Shown here: one piece after another, positions 52,573 to 61,435 of the stretch
How positions within the stretch are numbered: position 1 is the first letter of the stretch
How the letters are laid out: each line of letters starts with the position of its first letter
Assembly: GCF_000060345.1 (NCBI RefSeq)
Contig: NC_008571.1
Location: 3,290,501 to 3,354,500 of the forward strand
From: Christiangramia forsetii KT0803
GTDB lineage: Bacteria > Bacteroidota > Bacteroidia > Flavobacteriales > Flavobacteriaceae
DNA length: 64,000 bases
Direction: 5' to 3'
Made by a program: the position numbers and the translations under genes
Notes under the pieces: model-generated
Told to the model about the DNA's origin: nothing
What the model saw: the letters and a program-made list of their open reading frames with translations, nothing else
The model's database searches: none

Positions 52573-54972
52573 TTAAAAAGTATAAGAAAGGGCTATAATT
52601 AAATTTCGCCCTGCTGCGGCGATTCCCGATGAATAAGTGCGGTAACGCTGATCTGTAATATTTTCTACGGAAACTGTGGCCAGCCAGTTAGCATTCATTT
52701 TATACTGTCCGGTTAAATTCAAGGTGTACCATGCTGGAGAATACGGGTTTCCATTTGCATCCAGCGCATATAGATAAGGCTTATCCTGCTCACCCGGTGC
52801 AAGATCGTTGAATTCAAACTCACCATTATATTCAGCAAATAGATCCAGCCTTAATTTTCTTTTGTTCCAGATTAAATGAGTATTACCAAACATAGGAGCA
52901 GCGTGTCTTAACGGGACATACTCATCACCTTCGTTTTCCTCCCCATGGGTATAACTAAATTGAGATTTCAGCCTTAACGCGACAGAAAAATCTACTTCCA
53001 GTCCTGCTTCTACTCCATATACGTAGGCATTTGCCACATTCTGAATAGCCTGCACACTGCTTGGCTCGCCTTGATAATCAATTTCCGTTACTCCATCCAG
53101 ATTAAAATCACGACGCACCATGGCATTATCTAAATAGGTATAATAACCATTAAGCCCCAATCTAATATCATCAGAAAAATTAAAGTCGGCACCCAACTCT
53201 GCATTATAGGCATATTCCGATTTTAAATCTGGATTTGGAACCACTACCGAGCCCGGTTCAGAATCAAAAATCTTCCCGACATCATCTATATTCGGTGCTC
53301 TAAAAGCAGTAGAAAGTCCTAATCTCCAGCCTACAAAACTATTTTGTCGCCAGTTCAAACCAAGACTTCCTGTTAAAGCTCCGGTACTTATATCTGCTCT
53401 TTCAAAAGGAAAATCGTAAAAACGATCGTCAAAAGCTGCATCTACTAAAATATGATTATATCTAATTCCAGATTGCAGGGAAAGATCCTCGTTCAATTTC
53501 CATTGATAACTGGAATACACAGCCATAGATTGCCATTGTGAAGCATCCGGATATCTACTGGCGGTTACTCCGGTTTCTGAAGTTTCAATATTCCTAAAAC
53601 TTCCTTCAGAATTGATATTATTTAAGACATATTCAAAACCATAAAATAATTTACTTGTTGAAAAATCTTTTTCAAAATCCAGGTTCGCCGAATAAGCATC
53701 CACATTTTCTTCGGTATTAAACAATATTAGCTCTCCAAAATCTCTATCATTCCTGCTTTCCCCAAAAAACTGGTAGGCTGCTGTAAATTGCATCTTATCA
53801 TATAAAATTGAGTTACTTCTATGATTCACATTTACATTTCCTAAAAACCAGGTTTGCGGCCCGTAATACCATTCTGCAGCACGCAGCACCCCATCCCTTT
53901 TTCTATAAAGCCTGTCAAATCGAGGAAAATCTGAAGTTTCAGAATAAATTAGCCCCAAATTTATATCCCAATCTTTTGAAGGCATATATTTAATTTTTTG
54001 AAGCAGGTTTAGTTGGTCATAGCCCGTGGGTTTCTGAACCAAAGGATCTGCATTTGGCACCATAACATCCACCCCGTTCTGTCTTTCTGCATATTCCCTT
54101 CTCAAGTAATCATCGGGCCCGTGCTCGCCCATTCGCAAATCTCCAAAATCTGAGTAAGTGATCCCGGTTCTAAAAGCCCAGTTTTCCCTGCCGATATTCA
54201 GGTCTGCATGTACCGTATTTTCGTTATTTGCCGTAGAAAAGCGGGTATAGATATTTCCTGAAAAAGATGTCCCTTCATTAAAGCTAAATTTCGGCTTTAG
54301 GGTATAAAAATTGATGACTCCGCCTATGGCATCACTTCCATAAACTACAGATCCCGGACCTAGAATAACTTCAGCACTTTCTACCATCATGGGATCTACT
54401 GAAATTACATTCTGAAGATTCCCACTTCTGAAAATCGCAGAATTCATTCGCACACCATCCACCGTTAGAAGAAGCCGATTGGTGGCAAAACCACGAATCA
54501 TAGGACTTCCTCCACCCATTTGACTTTTTTGCATATACACCTGGCCAGTACTCTCTAAAAGATCTGCGGAAGTTTGGGGACTTGCCATTTGAATTTCTGA
54601 AGGGGAGATACTTATTATCTTTTGAGGAATTTCGTCTTTCTTCAGCTTAAAACGAGCAACAGATAAAGTAACCTGATCTAGCTGATTTTCTATTGATTGA
54701 AGCAACACAATATTGCTATTATTTAAAATCTCTCTCTTTCTACGGTAAGCTTCTACGTAAGACATCGATTTAAAGATGATCACTTCGGTATCTGTAAAAT
54801 CACTAATGTTAGCTTTCCCAACCCCATTAGTAACTGCGGAAATCGACTTATCTTTATTATAAATAGCAACTTCAGAAACGGGTTCGCCCGTGCTTTCATC
54901 TAATACAGTGATCTCCTGAGCAAAAGTGACCGAAAAAAATAATAAAAAGAGTGCTAGTAATCCTAATCGCAT
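52573..54972 (-). CDS. TonB-dependent receptor, heme/hemoglobin-type
   Basis: A 799-residue outer-membrane receptor. A signal peptide ends at T-F-A-Q (about 18), a short CarboxypepD-like domain follows, then the plug (about 110-230) with G-G-S-P-M-I-R-G-F-A and G-G-V-I-N-F-Y. The barrel contains the F-R-A-P ... N-P-D-L pair that marks heme receptors of the HmuR/HemR type; the family's His between them is absent here (F-R-A-P-N-I-D-D-V-G-K-I-F), so heme extraction is uncertain. Iron or heme uptake is an inference. It abuts recO and ends just before the repeat at 52476. Confidence 0.82.
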   Translation of the reverse strand: MRLGLLALFLLFFSVTFAQEITVLDESTGEPVSEVAIYNKDKSISAVTNGVGKANISDFTDTEVIIFKSMSYVEAYRRKREILNNSNIVLLQSIENQLDQVTLSVARFKLKKDEIPQKIISISPSEIQMASPQTSADLLESTGQVYMQKSQMGGGSPMIRGFATNRLLLTVDGVRMNSAIFRSGNLQNVISVDPMMVESAEVILGPGSVVYGSDAIGGVINFYTLKPKFSFNEGTSFSGNIYTRFSTANNENTVHADLNIGRENWAFRTGITYSDFGDLRMGEHGPDDYLRREYAERQNGVDVMVPNADPLVQKPTGYDQLNLLQKIKYMPSKDWDINLGLIYSETSDFPRFDRLYRKRDGVLRAAEWYYGPQTWFLGNVNVNHRSNSILYDKMQFTAAYQFFGESRNDRDFGELILFNTEENVDAYSANLDFEKDFSTSKLFYGFEYVLNNINSEGSFRNIETSETGVTASRYPDASQWQSMAVYSSYQWKLNEDLSLQSGIRYNHILVDAAFDDRFYDFPFERADISTGALTGSLGLNWRQNSFVGWRLGLSTAFRAPNIDDVGKIFDSEPGSVVVPNPDLKSEYAYNAELGADFNFSDDIRLGLNGYYTYLDNAMVRRDFNLDGVTEIDYQGEPSSVQAIQNVANAYVYGVEAGLEVDFSVALRLKSQFSYTHGEENEGDEYVPLRHAAPMFGNTHLIWNKRKLRLDLFAEYNGEFEFNDLAPGEQDKPYLYALDANGNPYSPAWYTLNLTGQYKMNANWLATVSVENITDQRYRTYSSGIAAAGRNLIIALSYTF

Positions 54973-55692
54973 TTAACCGAAAATTTCATTTAATACACTA
55001 AGTGATTTTGGCTTCCGAAAGCCTTCAATATGCAATTCATAATACAGCAAAAGCATACTTAAAAAATCATTCCTGGAGGTTTGATTCATCTTTATGTATT
55101 GTAAGGCATCAAAATCAGTACCTAAAAAGCTTTTCAGCAAATCTACATTTTTACCTTCTATACAATAATCGTTTGAAGAGAAATCCTGAAAAATACCATC
55201 CAGTAAATTAAAAACAGGCAGGTCTTTTATTCCCATTTCGGGCTGAAAGCCTAAATATCTGGTAAGGTTCAAAAGAAACAAAAGATGAAAATTGGCAATT
55301 TTATCGGTACTGTCCAGAAATTGAAAACTATATTCCAGATAATGAAACAGGGGTTCATTGCTTTCTTCTTCACGGATGGCATTTCGCAACATTTCAGCAA
55401 GAAACATTACCATCGCAAGCTTTATAGGGTGTGTATGCAGGCTTTGATAGTTCCCGGTTACTTTAGCTTCTTTTAAGTACTCCATCTTACCGCCACCCCG
55501 ATGATTCGCTACAATTTCCAATTGGGTTAAGCTTTGAAACATGGAGGCCTTAAATTTTCCTTTCCGGGATTTTAGAACACCTTTGAGCATATAGGTGCAA
55601 AGTCCATCAGATAGCGTGTACGCTTTCACTATAAGATCGGCTTCCCCATATTTTAAAGCACTAATTATGATGGCCTTTGTGTGGATAAGCAT
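54973..55692 (-). CDS. recO: DNA repair protein RecO
   Basis: A 239-residue protein of the RecFOR recombination mediator set, loading RecA on SSB-coated gaps. The N-terminal OB fold has A-I-I-I-S-A-L-K-Y-G-E-A-D-L-I-V-K-A-Y (about 8-26) with the usual K-G-V and M-F-Q-S-L-T-Q segments. The C-terminal helical region has no zinc-binding cysteines, which is common in this phylum. The stop abuts the receptor ATG. A terminator for gdhA lies upstream, so recO starts a new transcription unit. Confidence 0.9.
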   Translation of the reverse strand: MLIHTKAIIISALKYGEADLIVKAYTLSDGLCTYMLKGVLKSRKGKFKASMFQSLTQLEIVANHRGGGKMEYLKEAKVTGNYQSLHTHPIKLAMVMFLAEMLRNAIREEESNEPLFHYLEYSFQFLDSTDKIANFHLLFLLNLTRYLGFQPEMGIKDLPVFNLLDGIFQDFSSNDYCIEGKNVDLLKSFLGTDFDALQYIKMNQTSRNDFLSMLLLYYELHIEGFRKPKSLSVLNEIFG

Positions 55693-55719
55693 TCTAAAAT
55701 ATTTGCCGTGAATTTATAA

Positions 55720-55747
55720 AAAGAGCCGCTTTTTCAAGCGGCTCTTT
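55720..55747 (-). terminator. Rho-independent terminator of gdhA
   Basis: AAAGAGCCGCTT (55720-55731) / AAGCGGCTCTTT (55736-55747), a perfect 12-bp stem with a 4-base loop, 25 bases after the gdhA stop, with T/A-rich tail. Confidence 0.93.
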
Positions 55748-55772
55748 AATATTTATAAGAAGTTAGTGAGGT

Positions 55773-57182
<1,410 letters not shown>

Positions 57183-57287
57183 TTAATGATTAAAAGTTTC
57201 ATTCTAGAATTTGATATAAAATTAACTTTTATATCCAAAGCCCTAGTTATACTAAGATCATTTAAATTTTTGTTAAAGTAGTTTTAC

Positions 57288-57295
57288 TATATTTG
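57288..57295 (+). promoter_or_regulatory. -7 box upstream of the 57318 gene
   Basis: TATATTTG on the plus strand, 22 bases before the ATG. The nearest TTG (57270-57272) is only 15 bases upstream, shorter than usual. Confidence 0.4.
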
Positions 57296-57317
57296 CTATC
57301 ACTGCAAGCCAACTCTA

Positions 57318-58094
57318 ATGATTAATACCAGGGCAATCTTTGTTTTAATTTTGGTTCTCTCGCTGTGGTCGGGGAAAGCTTTTGGACAGTTAAGTATCTC
57401 AAACGAATTGGGTATTATTACTGGACCCGCCGGTTTTTTCACAGACTACGGTGAACGCTATAACTTACGCAACAACCTTGAAAATGAAGGTTTTGGAGTT
57501 GGACTGGTACATTATATAAATTTCGCTTTCAAGGGTGAATGTAGTTGCCGACCTACAAAATTATGGTTCACCAAACATTTTAGAATACGTAATGAGATCG
57601 ATTATTTACAATCTAAACTAGATCATTATGGCCCCATAGCCCAGAAAAATACTGAAAGTGGAAGACAATTGCGTGCCATGCACGGGAAAACCCAGGTAAT
57701 TGAAGCCGGAACATCTTTAGAATACCATCTTTTCGGAATAAGGGAAGCCCGGGATTTTGCAGTCTTATTTGCTCCCTATATAAGTCTTGGCGTTCACTAC
57801 GTGCATTATAAGCCAAGCGCCTTTTCTGAACTAGGCCCTTTAGATAGTCCAAAAGTATTATTCCCCACTTTTGAAGATGGTTTGTTTTTAGAGGATGGTA
57901 ATACTTTTGCAATACTTGGTAGTGCAGGTCTTCGTTACAGACTGGGTAGATTTAATGACCTGCAAATAGAAGCCAGAGCTATCTATTATGATACCGATAA
58001 ACTTGAAGGATTAGATGTTCAGGGACCTCAGAATAAATTTAATGACTTCGTGCTGTGGTTTAATATTGGGTATATATACTATCTTGACTTCTAA
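57318..58094 (+). CDS. Exported barrel-like protein (THC0290_0291-family type)
   Basis: A 258-residue protein with a signal peptide ending A-F-G-Q (about 24). The rest is rich in aromatic residues and alternating strands. It opens with L-S-I-S-N-E-L-G-I-I-T-G-P-A and has the H-Y-I-N-F-A-F-K-G-E-C-S-C-R-P motif with two close cysteines, then R-A-M-H-G-K-T-Q-V. I believe this is the family annotated THC0290_0291, which in flavobacteria is often found next to gdhA; that is recollection. Function unknown. It is divergent from gdhA and ends overlapping the pncA stop by 3-4 bases. Confidence 0.7.
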   Translation: MINTRAIFVLILVLSLWSGKAFGQLSISNELGIITGPAGFFTDYGERYNLRNNLENEGFGVGLVHYINFAFKGECSCRPTKLWFTKHFRIRNEIDYLQSKLDHYGPIAQKNTESGRQLRAMHGKTQVIEAGTSLEYHLFGIREARDFAVLFAPYISLGVHYVHYKPSAFSELGPLDSPKVLFPTFEDGLFLEDGNTFAILGSAGLRYRLGRFNDLQIEARAIYYDTDKLEGLDVQGPQNKFNDFVLWFNIGYIYYLDF

Positions 58095-58702
58095 AAATTT
58101 ACTTCCTTAGCGTCTATAATCTTACCACCTTTCCTTAAAATATCGACTTTAATCTTTTCAAAATCGCCATCCCTCAAGGCCCTTGTACCGTCTTCAATTA
58201 AAATTGCCTCGAAACCTTCTAATAATGCATCTTTAATTGAAAAGTAAACACAATACTCCGCTGCAAGGCCTACAAAATAAAGTTCGGTTACGCCTTTCTC
58301 TTTTAAATAGCCTGCAAGACCGGTAGATTTTAGATGTGCATTATCATAGAAACCGCTATAGCTGTCGATCTTTTTATTGGTGCCTTTTCTAAAAATCGCC
58401 TCGATCTTTGAGGTATCAAGATCTGGATGGAAATTTGCTCCTTTGGTATTCTGGATACAATGTTCTGGCCATAACACCTGATCTAATCCATCGAGCTTAA
58501 TTATTTCAAATTCTTTTGAATTCTCATATGATGATGCGAAACTTGCATGCCCTGAAGGATGCCAGTCCTGGGTAGCAATTACCAGATCAAATTTTTTCTG
58601 AAGATCGTTAACAATCGGCACTATTTTATCTCCATCTGGAACTGCTAATGCACCACCGGGCATAAAATCATTTTGCACATCTATGATCACTAGACCTCTC
58701 AT
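58091..58702 (-). CDS. pncA: Nicotinamidase
   Basis: A 203-residue cysteine hydrolase turning nicotinamide into nicotinate. The catalytic set can be placed: Asp8 in D-V-Q-N-D-F-M-P-G-G, Lys in the F-R-K-G-T-N region near 108, and Cys in A-E-Y-C-V-Y-F near 150. Metal-binding D-W-H-P-S-G-H is at about 51-57. The ATG overlaps the pncB stop by 4 bases (ATGA type), so the two make an NAD salvage operon. The length is usual. Confidence 0.95.
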   Translation of the reverse strand: MRGLVIIDVQNDFMPGGALAVPDGDKIVPIVNDLQKKFDLVIATQDWHPSGHASFASSYENSKEFEIIKLDGLDQVLWPEHCIQNTKGANFHPDLDTSKIEAIFRKGTNKKIDSYSGFYDNAHLKSTGLAGYLKEKGVTELYFVGLAAEYCVYFSIKDALLEGFEAILIEDGTRALRDGDFEKIKVDILRKGGKIIDAKEVNF

Positions 58703-60111
58703 CTTAATTTTTGTTTATAGGATTTTATAAGCTTCTCACGCTCCTCTCTTAATAGCTCGCTCATCCCAATTTTATAAATATGCGGGTTATTAAAACGCTT
58801 ATATTCAATGGGTAATTCAGAAAGCCTGGTAAGGCTATATTCTGAAATTTCTTTCAGGCTTCTTTTATTCATCAATATTTCGCCATTTTCCATCACTTTA
58901 TGAAGGAGTGCCTCCTGATGAAATTTATTTAGATACATTGATTTATAAGGTTCGAAAGGATGATACATTTCCTCTACGCTATTTTCATGGTAAAGCCCAA
59001 TGGCATCTGCGCCTATACATTTTCCATTATCATCTTTCATCCTGAAAACCTGCTTTTTATGCGGAAGCGTTACTTTGAAAATACTTTCTGAAATTTTAAT
59101 ACGTGGTTTTCCATTAGAATATGCAAGTTTATAAACCCCATCCAAAGCTCCATCAGGATCACCAGTCACCAGATTTGTTCCAACCCCAAAAATATCTATG
59201 GGTGCCTGTTGCTCCAAAAGACTTTTTATTACGTATTCGTCTAATTGATTAGATGCCGCGATCTTCACGTAATTTAAACCTGCTGCATCCAGTAATTTTC
59301 TGCTCTCTTTGGCAAAGTATGACAAATCACCGCTATCAAGGCGTACGGCCATTAATTGCTCTCCGCGCGATTCCATTTCTTTGGCTAATTTTATAGCGTT
59401 TGGAATTCCACTTTTTAAAGTGTTGTAAGTATCTACAAGTAATACACAATCTTCAGGTCTTCCCTTTGCGAAATCCCTGAATGCTTCTAATTCATCATCA
59501 TAACTCTGGATAAATGAATGCGCCATGGTTCCTGAAACCGGAATATCAAAGTTTTTTGCCGCAAGCACATTGCTAGTGCCGTCAAAGCCACCTACCATGG
59601 CTGCTCGGGTGGCGAAATATCCACCAGTGGCCTGAGCCCTGCGGAGACCAAAATCCAATAGTTTGGCGTCGCCCGCAACCAATCTAATTCTACTAGCCTT
59701 GGTAGCTATAAGTGTTTGAAAATTCAGTAAATTTAAAAGGATGGTTTCAATGATCTGGGCCTCAATTATATTTGCCTCCACTTGTAATATGGGCCTCGTT
59801 GGAAAAACAATGTCCCCTTCTGAAGCCGAATAAATTTTTCCAGAAAATTTAAATTCTTTCAGATACTTTAAAAAATCATCTTTAAATCCCTGTGATCGTA
59901 AAAACTCAATATCGTCGTCATAAAACCTAAGTTTAGAGATAACTTCCAGAAGATCTTCTAGTCCTGAAAACACGGCATATCCACCATTAAAAGGTAATTT
60001 TCTAAAGTAGTAATCGAATATTGCGATATGGTCTTTATGGCCATTATTGAAATACACCTGAGCCATTGCCAACTGATATTGATCTGTATAGGTGGCAGAG
60101 AAGTTATTCAT
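58699..60111 (-). CDS. pncB: Nicotinate phosphoribosyltransferase
   Basis: A 470-residue enzyme that condenses nicotinate with PRPP to nicotinate mononucleotide. Characteristic motifs are F-G-L-R-R-A-Q (about 158-164), G-T-M-A-H-S-F (about 197-203), V-R-L-D-S-G-D-L and F-G-V-G-T-N-L-V-T. The product of pncA is its substrate, and the genes are coupled. A -7 box, TAAATTTG, lies at 60160-60167. Confidence 0.95.
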   Translation of the reverse strand: MNNFSATYTDQYQLAMAQVYFNNGHKDHIAIFDYYFRKLPFNGGYAVFSGLEDLLEVISKLRFYDDDIEFLRSQGFKDDFLKYLKEFKFSGKIYSASEGDIVFPTRPILQVEANIIEAQIIETILLNLLNFQTLIATKASRIRLVAGDAKLLDFGLRRAQATGGYFATRAAMVGGFDGTSNVLAAKNFDIPVSGTMAHSFIQSYDDELEAFRDFAKGRPEDCVLLVDTYNTLKSGIPNAIKLAKEMESRGEQLMAVRLDSGDLSYFAKESRKLLDAAGLNYVKIAASNQLDEYVIKSLLEQQAPIDIFGVGTNLVTGDPDGALDGVYKLAYSNGKPRIKISESIFKVTLPHKKQVFRMKDDNGKCIGADAIGLYHENSVEEMYHPFEPYKSMYLNKFHQEALLHKVMENGEILMNKRSLKEISEYSLTRLSELPIEYKRFNNPHIYKIGMSELLREEREKLIKSYKQKLR

Positions 60112-60159
60112 AAAGTTTAAGTTTGGTTAGCTAGCAATTATTTTCATTGCTGAACAACA

Positions 60160-60167
60160 CAAATTTA
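60160..60167 (-). promoter_or_regulatory. Possible -7 box of pncBA
   Basis: TAAATTTG on the minus strand, a full match, 49 bases upstream of the pncB ATG. No TTG at -33. Confidence 0.35.
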
Positions 60168-60279
60168 AGCTTTTTGAAATTTTCAGTTTAAGAAATAAAG
60201 AGCGCAAATCATATTTTGTAATATACTTTATACTTTAATGATATTGTACCTCTGTAAAGCAGCATAAAACAATGAATAG

Positions 60280-60384
60280 CGTTATTCTGAACTTGCTTCA
60301 GAATCTCAGAAAACTAAGAATCAATAAGGCCACATGAGATCCGGAAATTGATGATTTGATGGAGTCAAATAAATTCCGGGGGAC
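60280..60384. repeat. Dispersed palindromic repeat unit in a 570-base spacer
   Basis: The spacer 60112-60681 has no convincing gene. Arms CGTTATTCTGAACTTGCTTC/AGAATCTCA (60280-60308) and ATGAGATCCGGAAAT ... AATTCCGGGGGACG (60334-60384) are inversely related (AATCTCA / TGAGAT), with an inner pair CCGGAAAT / ATTCCGG. I know similar TTCTGAACTT..CAGAATCTCA elements from flavobacterial genomes. Further on only a short open stretch is seen, listed separately. Confidence 0.6.
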
Positions 60385-60518
60385 GAAATAACTACCGTAC
60401 AAAATTGGGATATACAATCATTGTCGTCTGACAAAAGATGTAAGACCGCTTCGCTGATAGATTTAAGAAGTTAGACTTGATCTTAACTAATTGAAAATGA
60501 ATTTTATATTGGTGTTAA

Positions 60519-60677
60519 TTTTTCGAAAAGGAAAAAACATTCCTAGACTCCTATAGCATGCACCTAAATGGTAAAACCAGTTCAAATGTCCGTTATTTCC
60601 TGCCTAACGGCAACCTTCAATTTTTTAACCGGACCACTCTGATATACAATAATGGTATAACCGAAAAGACCAATTAG
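60519..60677 (+). pseudogene. Short open stretch, possible gene remnant
   Basis: From the stop at 60516 to TAG at 60675 the plus frame is open for 52 codons; the part after the ATG at 60558 is 39 residues (M-H-L-N-G-K-T-S-S-N ... N-G-I-T-E-K-T-N). Its composition looks protein-like (Phe, Asn, Thr, Tyr rich, no low-complexity), but there is no upstream promoter and no family I recognise. It may be the tail of a decayed exported protein or chance. Confidence 0.2.
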
Positions 60678-60681
60678 TAGA

Positions 60682-61191
60682 CTAGTCTTTTAAATCATCT
60701 GAAATTGAAATCTGATACATTTCTCCATCGGTTGGATCGAGTAATTTTTCGCTTTGCAATTCAATAGTATTTCCATTCTGGATCCACGGGATTTCTTCGG
60801 AAGGATTATCGGCGTCATAACCTGTAAACCATGCAAAATCAATATCCTTATAATAAGAGGTTACCTTAAGATTGTAAACCTTGTTCTTTTTATTCCACTC
60901 TATAAGAAACTCACTATCATTTGGAATTGGCTTGGCAGTAGCCGGGTCACCGCTATCTGATATAAAAATTGTATTCATATCTCCTGGTTTAAACCATAAA
61001 TAGGTGTTATCCCATTTGTCCCCATAGCTATCTGGATTCACCAAAGCCACTGGATTACAACTGGTTATACTTAAGAAAAAGACTACAGAAACACTTATTA
61101 TAAGAAATCGAGTATTAAATTGTCTTGGGGCACAATTGTATTCAGAGAATACATTTTTCAATAATTTCATTTCTATTTTTCGATATAGCAA
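60682..61191 (-). CDS. Putative lipoprotein of unknown function
   Basis: A 169-residue protein. The frame starts at 61191 (M-L-Y-R-K-I-E), with another ATG at residue 8 (61170); either precedes a hydrophobic stretch ending with the lipobox S-I-T-S-C (Cys45). The long N-terminal part before it is unusual, so the true start may lie further inside. The mature part has W-D-N-T-Y-L-W-F-K-P-G-D-M and E-I-P-W-I-Q-N-G-N segments of beta-type. Family not recognised. It is isolated between the repeat spacer and a 244-base gap with no other feature apart from the PiT gene terminator at 61382. Confidence 0.55.
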   Translation of the reverse strand: MLYRKIEMKLLKNVFSEYNCAPRQFNTRFLIISVSVVFFLSITSCNPVALVNPDSYGDKWDNTYLWFKPGDMNTIFISDSGDPATAKPIPNDSEFLIEWNKKNKVYNLKVTSYYKDIDFAWFTGYDADNPSEEIPWIQNGNTIELQSEKLLDPTDGEMYQISISDDLKD

Positions 61192-61381
61192 GCTAGATCG
61201 TAATAGATTCAGGGGGTGCCGCGAAAATATATCTATTTATATTTATGGAAAAGTAAATACCAACAACTAACTTAACTTTAAGATTTTTTGAGTTAGAATT
61301 CTTTTAAAGCCATATTTAAACGATTAAAGACTAATATTTGTTATGGTTTTCCGTAGCGGATTTACAAACGGTTTATCATAA

Positions 61382-61420
61382 ATAGAAAAAGCCACTTTCG
61401 AGGAAAGTGGCTTTTTCTAT
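61382..61420 (-). terminator. Rho-independent terminator of the PiT gene
   Basis: A perfect 18-bp stem, left arm 61382-61399 and right arm 61403-61420 (core AAAAAGCCACTTTC / GAAAGTGGCTTTTT), loop GAG, lies 16 bases past the stop codon at 61436. The symmetric A/T ends would let it also stop plus-strand transcripts. Confidence 0.93.
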
Positions 61421-61435
61421 TCATTTAAATGAGCA

